NCBI RefSeq assembly: GCF_005405165.1
Contig: NZ_BJDN01000009.1
Coordinates: 12,800-76,799, forward strand
DNA: 64,000 nucleotides
Direction: 5' to 3'
Source: Loigolactobacillus binensis
GTDB taxonomy: Bacteria > Bacillota > Bacilli > Lactobacillales > Lactobacillaceae
A model generated the notes under the pieces. It had not been told where the DNA came from. It was given only the letters and a program-made list of their open reading frames with translations, and searched no databases. The position numbers and the translations under genes are program-made. Position 1 is the first letter of the stretch. Every line of letters starts with the position of its first letter. Positions 42,187-51,620 of the stretch are shown one piece after another.

Positions 42187-42678
42187 TTACAAAGTTGCTA
42201 AAAAGTCTAATGCAGCACTGTAATTAGGTTCGGTGGTTTGTTCGCTGATCAATTCCCGATAACGGATCTTACCGCTGGCATCAACGATGAAGATCGAACG
42301 GCTGTTGATACCGGCAGCGGGGATGAACAAGCCTAATGCGCGCCCAAATTCTTCCTTAGCGTCAGATAACATTTCCATTTTCTTAACGCCTTCTGCTGCG
42401 CACCAAGTTGATTGTTCAGCAGCTGTGTTCGTGGAAATCGTTACGAAGCGAATACCAGGCACTTTGTCAGCGTCAGCATTGAAATGTTTTGTTTGAATGC
42501 TGCAGACACTGGTGTTGATATTCGGAACGACGCTGATCAAAGTTGTTTGGCCTTTGAAATCAGCGGCAGTCAACGTTTTACCATCTTTATCGGCTAATTT
42601 AAAATCTGGTAACTGTGTGCCAACTTCTGGTGCTGTCCCAGCAGTTGTTAGGGGTTCACCCTTCATTGTAACGTTCAT
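42187..42678 (-). CDS. tpx: Thiol peroxidase (Tpx, atypical 2-Cys peroxiredoxin)
   Basis: The 163-residue enzyme has the peroxidatic Cys59 in SVVPNINTSVCSIQT and the resolving Cys93 in STWCAAEGVKKM, the arrangement of Tpx. It reduces H2O2 and alkyl hydroperoxides using thioredoxin. Cytoplasmic. The start ATG 42678 is preceded by GAGGTGAG. It is monocistronic, with a shared bidirectional terminator. Confidence 0.95.
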   Translation of the reverse strand: MNVTMKGEPLTTAGTAPEVGTQLPDFKLADKDGKTLTAADFKGQTTLISVVPNINTSVCSIQTKHFNADADKVPGIRFVTISTNTAAEQSTWCAAEGVKKMEMLSDAKEEFGRALGLFIPAAGINSRSIFIVDASGKIRYRELISEQTTEPNYSAALDFLATL

Positions 42679-42803
42679 TCAACTCACCTCATTATTAGTT
42701 TTGGTAGCCCTATCATAACACAAATTATAATTGTGCACAATTTATTTCGCCGAAATAAGCAGTTAATGCTTATTGAATAATTGCTTAAATAAAACTTTGC
42801 CCG

Positions 42804-43382
42804 TTATTTAGTGTACTCAATGGTGTAACCGCCAGCGCCGTTGGCGACAACGGTAAAGTTACTGTAGCCGGCCGCCATCCAAGAAGAGGCATTGGCCTGT
42901 CCCCAAGCTACAGCCGCACTAGTCGAGGAGAAAGTTTGGCCGTCGCCGCCAGCAGTTGAACTGGCGGTTGTGCTGCTGGCGGCACTACTAGTACTGGCAC
43001 TGCTGGCAGCCGCACTGGATTCAGTATCAGCAGCTGAACTAGCCTTGCTGGTTGCAGTCTTACTACTTGCCTTGTGGTGGCTACTACTGGCAGTAGTACT
43101 GCTAGCGGCACTACTGGAATCACTGCTGGTCACTGCAGTTGGTTCCGCTGCTTGATTATCGCTGGTGATGCTGGAAAATTCAGCGTAAATGCCGAAAGCG
43201 ACGATCAAAACAACGATCGTGATCAAGGACCACCGGTGGCGGGTGATGAAGGGTTGGCGTTTTTTAGGTGCTTGACTTAACGAGCTGATCGGCTGTTTAG
43301 TTGGCGTTGCTGCTGAATTGCGCCGGGTAGGCTTAGGCGCATGCCGCGCCATTCGACTAGTCGGTTTATCTTGTTTACTCAT
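42804..43382 (-). CDS. Membrane-anchored Ser/Ala-rich protein
   Basis: The 192-residue protein has a basic, Lys/Arg-rich cytoplasmic N-terminus of about 55 residues, one transmembrane helix (WSLITIVVLIVAFGIYAEF), a low-complexity Ser/Ala/Thr stretch of about 75 residues outside, and a C-terminal domain of about 45 residues (AVAWGQANASSWMAAGYSNF, then a short beta segment ending YTIEYTK). It likely spans the wall with the linker and displays the small domain. ATG 43382 follows SD AAGGAGA; the longer ORF from 43430 has none. Family not recognised. Confidence 0.7.
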   Translation of the reverse strand: MSKQDKPTSRMARHAPKPTRRNSAATPTKQPISSLSQAPKKRQPFITRHRWSLITIVVLIVAFGIYAEFSSITSDNQAAEPTAVTSSDSSSAASSTTASSSHHKASSKTATSKASSAADTESSAAASSASTSSAASSTTASSTAGGDGQTFSSTSAAVAWGQANASSWMAAGYSNFTVVANGAGGYTIEYTK

Positions 43383-43579
43383 TTCAATTCTCCTTCTAAT
43401 AGGGCAACAAAGGGTGTTAGGATACCACACTGTATTTTAGCCGCTTTACGTTAAAATAGTTACTAAATAATCGTTAAAATTTTTCCCTATTCGCAAACGA
43501 CGACTACTTTAAATTGTAGCATGGTGATCGGGTCACTGCAGTTTTTTGGCATCAATTAAAGGGCCTGCTGCCGGTAAGC

Positions 43580-44167
43580 TTAATTTTTAGGCGGCAGTAA
43601 CCAAGTTGCCGTCAGGGCTAAAAGCTGATCGAGGGGGGTAACCACTGGATCAACTAAATGCTGTTGGACCGCTTGTGCGTATTGCAACACGTCGCTATTG
43701 ATCAGCGCGATTGCTAGCGCCACCGGGACAGGCCGAAAAGCGCCGGCGGCCTGTCCTTGTTGCAGGACGGTTTTTAATTCCGGAAAAATTAAATTTTGTT
43801 CCACTGTGGGGATCGCCAATTGGTCCAGCAAAGGGGAACCGAGAAATTGATTTAAAGTCGCTAATTGACGTGGTTGATCCTGCGCAAATTGAAAAAGCGC
43901 CCGCATGTAAATTTGAACTTGCTGGTTAGGGGTGGACACCAACGCTAATTTTTCACCTAAATACTGCTGCAACTGCCGCCGTTGTTGGCGGAAAACTTGG
44001 CGCAGCAGATCTTCCTTGTCCTTAAAATAAATGTAGATCGTCGAAGGATATAGATCGGCGGCCTGGGCAATTTTAGCAATGGTAACGCCGCTTAAACCGA
44101 CTTCCAAAATTAATTCGGTGACGCTGGCAATGATCTGTTCAGCTTTTTTTTCGTCTTTTTTTCGCAT
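43580..44167 (-). CDS. TetR/AcrR-family regulator
   Basis: The 195-residue protein has an N-terminal HTH (LSGVTIAKIAQAADLYPSTI followed by YIYFKDKEDLL, about 25-55) and a helical C-terminal ligand domain of unknown specificity. The ATG at 44167 puts the HTH at the usual distance from the N-terminus; the longer frame from 44239 would add 24 atypical residues. No SD is strong at either. A second TetR gene starts upstream; targets unknown. No adjacent efflux gene is present on the same strand apart from the AI-2E family protein further upstream. Confidence 0.85.
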   Translation of the reverse strand: MRKKDEKKAEQIIASVTELILEVGLSGVTIAKIAQAADLYPSTIYIYFKDKEDLLRQVFRQQRRQLQQYLGEKLALVSTPNQQVQIYMRALFQFAQDQPRQLATLNQFLGSPLLDQLAIPTVEQNLIFPELKTVLQQGQAAGAFRPVPVALAIALINSDVLQYAQAVQQHLVDPVVTPLDQLLALTATWLLPPKN

Positions 44168-44293
44168 ATCTGCAGTATAAGCGAAGCGACGGTATTGGTC
44201 AAAGGTGGTCAGAACTAACTTAACGTTGGTCGCGATCATTTTATTAGGGTAGTAAAAAAGAAACGCTACCGACTGGCAGGGTTTCTCTAATAA

Positions 44294-44890
44294 TTAAAGC
44301 GTCATATCGACTTCATTAGTCAAACTAGCAACTTGGCTAGTGGCGTTGAAAATTCGGGTGACCCGAGCTTGCCACAGCTCATCGGGAATTGCCTCCGCAA
44401 ACATGATCTGCAACACCAAAATCATTTGGTGGGCTAAAACTTGCGCCGTCAATGAATCGGTTAGCCGTTGTTCAAGCAAAGCCGCCTGGATTTCGGTTTC
44501 GTAAGTCGCCCACATTTGTAAGCGGCGGGCGCTTAACTCAGGATTACGGCTCACGTTGATCATCAGCTGCCGTGTGGCCTGTAATGGACCTTGCACGGAC
44601 TCATCCGTTGGCAAAGCCTCCGTAAATTGGTGAAAGGCCGGCCACAGATTAGCAATCGACGTTTGTTGCTGGATCAAGTGGCGGATGGCGCCTAATAGTG
44701 CGGTTTCATTGTGAAACATAATGTCGTCTTTGCTTTTGAAATAAGTGAATAGCGTTTTCGGTGCGATACCGGCTTGCCTAGCGATTTCGGCAACAGTTAC
44801 TTTGTCGAAGCCTTTCTGCTCAAATAAAGTTGTAGCAACGGTAACGATCTCTTGACGCTTGAGCGCTTTTTTGCGTTCACGCAGTCCCAT
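44294..44890 (-). CDS. TetR/AcrR-family regulator
   Basis: The 198-residue protein has an HTH around 22-52 (KVTVAEIARQAGIAPKTLFT, then YFKSKDDIM) and a helical effector domain. ATG 44890 follows SD GGGGG by 8 nt; the longer frame from 44953 is not needed. It differs clearly from the regulator at 43580, so the pair is not a recent duplication. Ligand and target unknown. Confidence 0.87.
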   Translation of the reverse strand: MGLRERKKALKRQEIVTVATTLFEQKGFDKVTVAEIARQAGIAPKTLFTYFKSKDDIMFHNETALLGAIRHLIQQQTSIANLWPAFHQFTEALPTDESVQGPLQATRQLMINVSRNPELSARRLQMWATYETEIQAALLEQRLTDSLTAQVLAHQMILVLQIMFAEAIPDELWQARVTRIFNATSQVASLTNEVDMTL

Positions 44891-45077
44891 AAATAATGCC
44901 CCCAATATTAAATCTGTGATCTCACAGGTTACGCCAACCGCTATAAAGCCCATGGGAATGCGACTTTACTTGCTGATACGTAACCATATTACCAAATTAT
45001 ACAGCAGGAGCGAATGCTGTGTATAGTTTCTGAGTAGATTTAGTGAAATATTGCCAAATTCTCATTGACTTCCCATA

Positions 45078-46223
45078 TTATTCTTCACCATCGCGGTGCT
45101 CAGCATACCAGCTGGCATGACTGCGGTACCAGTTAAACAGCCGACTAACAATGATTTTCAATACGGCATAGCCTGGAATGCCTAAAATCACGCCAACTAA
45201 ACCGAATAATTTTCCTGCGGTCAGTAAAACGACCGCAATGGTCACGGGGTGCATCGCCATATTACTCCCCATGACCAGCGGTGAGATCACCTGCGTCTCC
45301 AGCAGCCATTCGACAAAAAAGACGATCACAACGGCGATAAACATCTGGACTGAAGTCAATGCACCAAGAATCAGCGCCGGGATCAGGGCTAAGGTCGAGC
45401 CTAGGTAGGGAATCAGGTTCAGCGGGCCGGCTAGTAGACCGAGAACCAACGCAAACCGTAGGCCGATCACGCTGTAGCCGATCATGAAGATGAGCGAGAC
45501 CAAGAAGGCGACCGTCAGTTGGCCTTGAATGTACTGGCCAACTTTGGTGCTGATCTCATTGAAAAGATCCAGTAAAGTGGCTTGGTAGCGATGGGGCAGT
45601 AATTTTGCCACGTATTGCGGAAAGCGGCGGCCGTCTTTTAACATGAAAAACAACATGAACGGTGCGGTCACGATCGTGATCACCACGTTACCAACCGTGT
45701 TGATGATCGTCCCCAGCTGTGAAAAAGTGCCGTCGACTAAGTTGCCATTTTTACCGCCAAAGAAATTGGTCAGATCCTGACCGACTTGTTTAAGATCAAT
45801 AAAATCGGGCCAGTGCTGTTCATCGGCGACGTTGGTCAGGATCTTAGTCAGTTCACGCCAATATTGCGGTGCGGCGCCGGTAAAGCTGGTGATCTGGGCC
45901 TGCACAGTGGGGATGAATAAGCGCATGCCGATTGCGATCAGCAGTAACAGCACAACGAATAAGGCGGTGATGGTCAGCACGCGCTTAACGTGCCAGCGGC
46001 GCTCCAATAAATTGACCAGCGGTACCATTAAGTAGTACAAGACGCCGGCAACGATCAGCGGTGGTGCGATGATCGCAACAAATTGGCCAACGGGATCCAG
46101 TAGCCAGCTTAATTTAGTGGCCAACCAGATCACCACTAACCCTAATAAAATGTTCAATAAATAAATAGTGACTTTATTGTTGAGAAAGAGACGTACGAAC
46201 CAAGTGGACGGTTTGTTTCCCAT
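45078..46223 (-). CDS. AI-2E family transporter (PerM-like membrane protein)
   Basis: The 381-residue protein has about eight helices and the UPF0118/AI-2E signature region (LFNEISTKVGQYIQGQLTVA, LLAGPLNLIPYLGSTLALIPA, and VILGIPGYAVLKI). Members export small molecules or act as Na+/H+ antiporters; AI-2 export is shown for only one. A soluble helical segment (about 115-200) lies between helices 3 and 4. ATG 46223 follows a perfect AGGAGG; the longer frame adds 26 residues. It lies just downstream of the K+ transporter gene (gap of about 20 bp), so they form an operon. Confidence 0.88.
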   Translation of the reverse strand: MGNKPSTWFVRLFLNNKVTIYLLNILLGLVVIWLATKLSWLLDPVGQFVAIIAPPLIVAGVLYYLMVPLVNLLERRWHVKRVLTITALFVVLLLLIAIGMRLFIPTVQAQITSFTGAAPQYWRELTKILTNVADEQHWPDFIDLKQVGQDLTNFFGGKNGNLVDGTFSQLGTIINTVGNVVITIVTAPFMLFFMLKDGRRFPQYVAKLLPHRYQATLLDLFNEISTKVGQYIQGQLTVAFLVSLIFMIGYSVIGLRFALVLGLLAGPLNLIPYLGSTLALIPALILGALTSVQMFIAVVIVFFVEWLLETQVISPLVMGSNMAMHPVTIAVVLLTAGKLFGLVGVILGIPGYAVLKIIVSRLFNWYRSHASWYAEHRDGEE

Positions 46224-46242
46224 AATGACCTCCTTAATTTGC

Positions 46243-47592
46243 TCAGCCCAACATAACATTTTCGGCGGGATAACGATATCCCTTTTGAGGATGGCTGGCA
46301 TTGAGTACGGTGAACATGACGGTATAGACGCCGACCCGGCCTAAAAACATCAATAACATGATGATCAATTTTCCGATGATCGTCAGGTGTGGGGTCAACC
46401 CCATCGTCATGCCGGCAGTACTGAAAGCAGAAATGACTTCAAAAATAATGTACTCAAGGCCGTAACGTTCCGGAATTGTTTCCGTTATGGTTAAGATCAA
46501 CCCGGCCACGATAACTAAAACTAAACATAGAAAAACTAGCATTAAGGCGCGGAGAATATTTTGATCGCTAAAACGCCGGTGGCCAAATTCAACATCGCGA
46601 TTGCCACGTAAGACGGCCCAACTTTGCAAGGTCAATAATCCTAAGGTGGTGGTTTTGATCCCACCAGCCGTTGAGCCCGGTGTTCCCCCGATAAACATCA
46701 AAACGATCGTCAATAAAATACCGGCGATAGAAATTTGGCTGTAAGGGATGGTAGTAATGCCAGCAGTTCGCGGTGTAACGGCAAGAAAAAATGTATTGAC
46801 TAGGCGTTTACCAGGACTAACTTGCGCAGCCATAACGGCTAAGTTATCTTCAGTGAGCAAAAATAAAATAAAGCCACCAACTAATAAAACACCGGTGGTG
46901 CTCAAGGCTAACTTGGTATGCAGGGATAAGCGCCGCCGACGTTTAAACAGCAGTAGATCGCGCCAAACCAGAAAGCCTAAACCGCCAGCAATGACCAACG
47001 CGCTAATAACCAAAATCAAATAAGGATCATTAGCCTGACTTTCCAAGCTATTACCGAATAGATCAAATCCCGCATTACAAAAGGCGGAAACAGCATGAAA
47101 GACACTCATAAAAAGTCCTCGGGCTAGGCCGTAGCGGGGATAAAAGTCAATGAATAGCAAAGCCGCCCCTAAGGTCTGAATCGCCAGCGATAAACCGATC
47201 ACGTATTTCATCACACTGTTAACATCGGCCAGCTTTTCGAAATTAAGGGACTCTTTGATCAACAGCCGCGTGGTTAGATCGACCCGCCGTTTTAATAATA
47301 TAAAAGGGAGCACACTGAAGGTCATGAAACCTAGACCACCGATCTCGATCATGATCAGAATAACGCTTTGACCAAATAACGACCAATGCGCCGCAGTGTT
47401 GACCGTGGTCAGGCCAGTGATGCAAGTTGCGGAAGTGGCGGTAAAAATAGCGTCAATAAATGGTGTACTGTGGTGTTCCTGCGTGGCCAGTGGCAGCATC
47501 AACAAAAGTCCACCGAGTAAAATAAGGGCTAAAAAACCTAAGGTCAAAATTTTGGGTAAAGGCATTCGATGTTGTTTTCCTGGTATTTGCAT
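46243..47592 (-). CDS. ktrB: Potassium uptake protein, TrkH/KtrB family
   Basis: The 449-residue membrane protein has the four-fold membrane-pore-membrane layout. Selectivity loops are visible as ATSATCITGLTTV, SAFCNAGFDLF, GGTPGSTAGGIKT and SAFSTAGMTMGL, with the key Gly in each. It imports K+ (with Na+) and normally needs a KtrA RCK subunit, which is not in the window. ATG 47592 follows SD AGGTGG. First gene of an operon with the AI-2E family gene. Confidence 0.93.
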   Translation of the reverse strand: MQIPGKQHRMPLPKILTLGFLALILLGGLLLMLPLATQEHHSTPFIDAIFTATSATCITGLTTVNTAAHWSLFGQSVILIMIEIGGLGFMTFSVLPFILLKRRVDLTTRLLIKESLNFEKLADVNSVMKYVIGLSLAIQTLGAALLFIDFYPRYGLARGLFMSVFHAVSAFCNAGFDLFGNSLESQANDPYLILVISALVIAGGLGFLVWRDLLLFKRRRRLSLHTKLALSTTGVLLVGGFILFLLTEDNLAVMAAQVSPGKRLVNTFFLAVTPRTAGITTIPYSQISIAGILLTIVLMFIGGTPGSTAGGIKTTTLGLLTLQSWAVLRGNRDVEFGHRRFSDQNILRALMLVFLCLVLVIVAGLILTITETIPERYGLEYIIFEVISAFSTAGMTMGLTPHLTIIGKLIIMLLMFLGRVGVYTVMFTVLNASHPQKGYRYPAENVMLG

Positions 47593-47753
47593 GGCCACCA
47601 CCTAACTTTTTTCTAATTTAAGCGTTTAATGTTGCTTGTTCAATTATGCCATAATTAATTGGACAACGATAGCCACATCCCTACGGAAAAGAACTATACT
47701 AGAATTGTATGGTTAAGGGCTTGCCACCCGATTAAGAAATAGGAAGCGATAAA

Positions 47754-48077
47754 ATGGCAGCAGAAAAAGTAGCAGAGAAAAAAGTAGCAAAAATTGATTC
47801 AGCGGTTGTTGATCAAGCCGTTAAGCTGATCAAGGAACAAGGATACGTTACGCGTAAGGACTTCGCTAAGTTGCAAGACGATGACTGGGCAAGACAGTTT
47901 GCGACCCAGATCAGCGATGCCTTTCACGCCGCCGATAAATCACCGTATATTTACTATGAACGGTTTGATTTTGCCGATCACGAAATTACAGGGATCATTT
48001 TCGATATGGACCAACTGAAAACCCGGGTTGCTGCAGGTCAAAAATTAGGGGCAGTTTTAGGTTTAAAATCATTTTAA
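47754..48077 (+). CDS. Small cytoplasmic protein of unknown function
   Basis: The 107-residue protein begins with a Lys/Glu/Ala helix (MAAEKVAEKKVAKI), followed by a helix-rich region (VVDQAVKLIKEQGYVTRKDFAKL) that could be a small helical DNA- or protein-binding fold, and ends ILxF-like with LGAVLGLKSF. No membrane segment or Cys. SD AGGAAG precedes the ATG. I do not recognise a family. It stands alone between divergent ktrB and a terminator. Confidence 0.6.
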   Translation: MAAEKVAEKKVAKIDSAVVDQAVKLIKEQGYVTRKDFAKLQDDDWARQFATQISDAFHAADKSPYIYYERFDFADHEITGIIFDMDQLKTRVAAGQKLGAVLGLKSF

Positions 48078-48085
48078 CTAGAATC

Positions 48086-48127
48086 AAAGTGAGTTTGCGA
48101 CAATTAATTGCCGTAAGCTCACTTTTT
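48086..48127 (+). terminator. Terminator after the 107-aa protein gene
   Basis: AAAGTGAG (48086-48093) pairs with CTCACTTT (48118-48125), followed by TT. The following 310 bp (48128-48438) contain no recognisable feature except SD AAGGGGGA before the next gene. Confidence 0.75.
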
Positions 48128-48438
48128 AGTTTTGATTAAAATGTTAGGCAAGCAAACTTGGTGCTTTAGTGCCAAAATGAAGCGCCATTTATTTATGGTT
48201 TACAGGATAAAGGACCAACGAGTAGAATTGCGCCTAATAGTGATTGTCGCGTCACTTTATCGTTGCCGGCCACGCCTTTTGCTCAAAGCGTTGCACATTT
48301 AATGTGGCGTTCTAAAATCTAGGTCTTATAGCCAGGTGTCTGATCTATGCTTACCAGCCCAAGGAAATCAGTTCGGTTTTTGATCGAAGAGGCGTATAAT
48401 GAAAACCATTGGATACTTGATACGAAGGGGGATCACAG

Positions 48439-49896
48439 ATGAGTTGGGTACAGATCATAGTTGATGTGGTGGTGACCTTAAATGCATTTTTGGCGATCAT
48501 TACTGTTTTTCGCCAGCACCGTGATATTTCAACAACTTGGGCGTGGTTATTAGTGCTAGTTTTATTACCGATCGTTGGTTTCTTACTGTATATTTTTCTG
48601 GGTCGCGGTATGGGCCGCGAAAAATTATTTACCATTGAACATCAGGATCGAACTGGGTTGCAGGAAATGATCGCCTTGCAGCAACACGATGATGTTGAGT
48701 TTGAAACACCGTTGTCGGAGAAAGTCACGGCCAATGCCAGTAGCATGGTACGTCTATTTGAAACCACTGATAATGCACCACTGACTAAACGTAATCAGGT
48801 CGAGATCTTTACTGAAGGCGAAAAAAAGTTTGCCGCCTTATTTGCGGATATTCGGCGGGCCAAACAAAGTATACATATTGAATATTATACGATCTATAAT
48901 GACCGCATTGGCCAAGAACTGCTAGATCTGCTGGAAGAAAAGGCCAAGCAAGGTGTTGAAGTCCGTGTTTTGTATGACGCTTTCGGATCGCGCGGGGCGA
49001 CTAAAAAATGGTTTCGGCCTTTAGAAGAATTAGGCGGGCAAGCGGCCACTTTTATTACGTCGCACAGTTCGATCACTAAAACACGTTTAAATTATCATTG
49101 TCACCGGAAGATCGTGGTGATCGACGGTAAAATCGGCTATACAGGTGGCTTTAATGTGGGGGACCAATATTTAGGTCGGATGCCGCGTTTTGGTTATTGG
49201 CGGGATACTCATTTACGGATCATTGGCAATAGTGTTCTAGCACTGCAAACGCGTTTTGTTATGGACTGGAACGTTTCGGTACAGCCGGAACGGCACATGC
49301 AGTACCAGCTAAAATACTTTCCGAAACCATTACGGCCTAAAAATGCTACCACTGCCTTGCAGATCGTGACTTCTGGGCCAACTTCGGATCGTGAACAGAT
49401 CAAAGCCGGTTATATCAAGATGATCTCAATGGCGAAGAAAAGTATTTGGCTACAGTCACCCTATCTAGTACCGGATGAAAGTGTGTTGTCGGCGCTGACG
49501 ATCGCGGCGCAATCAGGCATTGATGTTCGGATCATGATTCCCCATATGCCCGATCATCCGTTTATCTATCGCGCCACCCAATACTATGCGCAGCTATTAT
49601 TTGCGGCGGGAGTCAAAATTTATATTTATGAAAAAGGCTTTTTACACGCTAAAACTGCGGTGATGGACGGTAAGGTTTCTAGTGTCGGTTCAGCTAATCA
49701 AGATTTTCGTAGCTATAAATTGAATTTTGAAGTCAATGCCTTTATGTATGACATTAAGGTCGCCAAACAATTGGCCCGTATTTTTACTGCGGATATGGCC
49801 GATAGTCGCTTATTAACACAGAAAGAAATAGATCAACAGTCTTACTGGCTGATCATAAAACAACGATTTTCTCGTTTGTTATCACCGATTCTTTAA
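48439..49896 (+). CDS. cls: Cardiolipin synthase
   Basis: The 485-residue enzyme has two N-terminal transmembrane helices (about 5-25 and 32-52) and two phospholipase D motifs: HCHRKIVVIDGKIGYTGGFN near 215-235 and HAKTAVMDGKVSSVGSAN near 395-412, each with the HxKx4D signature. It condenses two phosphatidylglycerol molecules into cardiolipin in the membrane. ATG 48439 follows SD AAGGGGGA. It is monocistronic, ending before the palindrome at 49965. Confidence 0.95.
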   Translation: MSWVQIIVDVVVTLNAFLAIITVFRQHRDISTTWAWLLVLVLLPIVGFLLYIFLGRGMGREKLFTIEHQDRTGLQEMIALQQHDDVEFETPLSEKVTANASSMVRLFETTDNAPLTKRNQVEIFTEGEKKFAALFADIRRAKQSIHIEYYTIYNDRIGQELLDLLEEKAKQGVEVRVLYDAFGSRGATKKWFRPLEELGGQAATFITSHSSITKTRLNYHCHRKIVVIDGKIGYTGGFNVGDQYLGRMPRFGYWRDTHLRIIGNSVLALQTRFVMDWNVSVQPERHMQYQLKYFPKPLRPKNATTALQIVTSGPTSDREQIKAGYIKMISMAKKSIWLQSPYLVPDESVLSALTIAAQSGIDVRIMIPHMPDHPFIYRATQYYAQLLFAAGVKIYIYEKGFLHAKTAVMDGKVSSVGSANQDFRSYKLNFEVNAFMYDIKVAKQLARIFTADMADSRLLTQKEIDQQSYWLIIKQRFSRLLSPIL

Positions 49897-49964
49897 AAAT
49901 ATAATGTGTGCTAGGTCAGTCGTTATTTGGCTAAATGGTAGACGCAATTAATCTGGAAAATGGT

Positions 49965-50010
49965 ATAGCGCCAGTAAAAGTAGAACTTTGCCTACTTTTA
50001 CTGGCGCTAT
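49965..50010. terminator. CCAGTAAAAG-type palindromic terminator (19-bp perfect stem)
   Basis: ATAGCGCCAGTAAAAGTAG (49965-49983) pairs perfectly with its complement at 49992-50010 around an 8-nt loop. It lies between convergent cls and the LysR-type gene. Same CCAGTAAAAG core as the elements at 10139 and 60661. Confidence 0.8.
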
Positions 50011-50063
50011 TTAGTTGGCAAAATTTAGAATTTACGGCAGCACAATTAACTAAATTTACCCAC

Positions 50064-50978
50064 CTAATGTTTATGTCGTTCTTGGGCAGGTACGTAAGTT
50101 TGGCAGAACTCTGTGTAGAAGACTTGCGCAACATTATTAGTGGCCCGTTGATTGTAATAAATATATTCGTTATAACGACAATGCGGATCGGCCAAAGGTT
50201 TAATGACGACGCTGCGGGGCGCTAAATTATTGGCATACTCAGGGACTAAAGCAACCCCGCGGCGGGCGGCAACTTCGAGCAAAGCCGTGGGTAAATTGCC
50301 AACTTTCAGTGCGCTGATTTGATTATGGGTATATTTTTCGGCAATTTTCCAGTTTTTAGCGTAGGGACCAAATAATTCATCGGCAAAAGGGACTAACAAT
50401 GTTTCTTGGGCCAAATCAGCTAAGGTCAAACTAGTGCGTGCTAATAAGGGATGTTCTGGGTAAAGCGCCAAGCCAACTGCACACCTTTGAATCAGGCAGG
50501 CATGCACTTGGTCATTAGGGGTGATAAATTCACAAGGCGTAAAAATAATATCGTAGCGGCCGCTTTGCAACAATTGTTCGGTGGTGCCATCGGCTAAAAC
50601 GTCAATGGTCAACTCAATGTGCTGGTAACGACTGCGAAATTGATTGATGAAGCGTTGAATAAATGGTGAATGTGCCAATTCTAAAACACAAGCGATGCGG
50701 ATCGTATCAGCATTAAAATGGGCGATCAACCGATTAGCACTGATGGCGTGATCGCAATCATTGATCAACCCTGCTGCTTGTTGCGCCAGAACTTGACCTG
50801 CTGGCGTTAATTGCACGTGGTGGGTGGTTCGCGTAAATAACGGTAATTGCAGCTCGGCTTCCATTTCCTGAATATGGCGCGTTAAAACTGATTGGGCAAT
50901 ATACAAGCTTGTCGCTGCCTTGCTGTAGTTCAAAGTACGCGAAAGCAATAAAAATTCGTATAACTTATTAGTGTCCAT
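50064..50978 (-). CDS. LysR-family transcriptional regulator
   Basis: The 304-residue protein has an N-terminal HTH (LNYSKAATSLYIAQSVLTRH, about 13-32, then IQEMEAELQLPLFTRT) and a substrate-binding domain of two lobes (about 90-295). Length is normal. It lies 30 bp downstream of a second, short LysR-type gene on the same strand, and the molybdoenzyme operon diverges from them, so control of that operon is likely but not shown. ATG 50978; SD GGAAAGGA. Ligand unknown. Confidence 0.88.
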   Translation of the reverse strand: MDTNKLYEFLLLSRTLNYSKAATSLYIAQSVLTRHIQEMEAELQLPLFTRTTHHVQLTPAGQVLAQQAAGLINDCDHAISANRLIAHFNADTIRIACVLELAHSPFIQRFINQFRSRYQHIELTIDVLADGTTEQLLQSGRYDIIFTPCEFITPNDQVHACLIQRCAVGLALYPEHPLLARTSLTLADLAQETLLVPFADELFGPYAKNWKIAEKYTHNQISALKVGNLPTALLEVAARRGVALVPEYANNLAPRSVVIKPLADPHCRYNEYIYYNQRATNNVAQVFYTEFCQTYVPAQERHKH

Positions 50979-51007
50979 GCGAGTTCCTTTCCGTAAAAAT
51001 AAGGTTG

Positions 51008-51271
51008 CTATTCGGTCGCTTGGTGCATCGCTTGTTTGATGGCCCGATAATGTTGACTGATTCGCAGCGCATCTTGGTAGAAATAATAACCTTCAGCAGT
51101 CAGTTCCATACGCGTGTGGTTGCGTTTAAATAATTTAAAACCTAAAGTCTGTTCAAACTGGCGTAAACGGTGACTTAAAGTTGCTGCGGATAAATTTAGT
51201 TTAGTGGCGGCCTGGGCAATGCTACCAGCATCAATAATGGCAATAAATTCGGCGAGACGAGCAAAATCCAT
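51008..51271 (-). CDS. Stand-alone LysR-type HTH protein (no effector domain)
   Basis: The 87-residue protein is a complete LysR-type winged HTH (MDFARLAEFIAIIDAGSIAQ, AATKLNLSAATLSHRLRQFE, then TLGFKLFKRNHTRMELTAEG) with a short linker helix, and stops where a substrate-binding domain would begin. SD AAGGAG precedes the ATG at 51271; the frame from 51340 adds 23 residues. The next gene's start follows 29 bp later and belongs to a different, complete LysR protein, so this is not simply a frameshifted upstream half of it. It could be a pseudogene remnant or a mini-regulator. Confidence 0.7.
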   Translation of the reverse strand: MDFARLAEFIAIIDAGSIAQAATKLNLSAATLSHRLRQFEQTLGFKLFKRNHTRMELTAEGYYFYQDALRISQHYRAIKQAMHQATE

Positions 51272-51367
51272 GGTCAACCAACTCCTTAATGTGTTGTTGC
51301 GGTTGAAGTCCTTATGTGCAGTATATAACCTGATTACCAAGCTATTGAGACTAATTTAATTATAAAC

Positions 51368-51518
51368 TGCTATTCACAAAAAAATAGCATAACTAGCGGA
51401 TCATTTTGCAGCTTATTTTCAACAGCAAAATAGCAAGATCAGTTTATTAATGGCCTTTTATTCCAGAATATTTTTAAGCTAAACTAAAATTATATTTTTT
51501 ATGCGAACTATTTTGCAT
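51368..51518. promoter_or_regulatory. Repeated TGCTATTTT-type half-sites between divergent LysR and Mo-enzyme genes
   Basis: TGCTATT (51368-51374) pairs with AATAGCA (51383-51389). AAAATAGCA occurs at 51381 and again at 51427; TTTTGC (51404-51409) pairs with GCAAAA (51425-51430), and CTATTTTGCAT lies at 51508-51518. Such clustered half-sites in a divergent control region suit LysR-type binding. The whole gap 51272-51673 has no ORF. Confidence 0.4.
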
Positions 51519-51620
51519 AACTGATTTAGGTAAGGCCATATTTAATCCGCTTTCATGATGTTATATTTAACGTGACCGATGAGCTAAAAAGTCAATTAAA
51601 TAACTTTTTTTGCTGATCAT

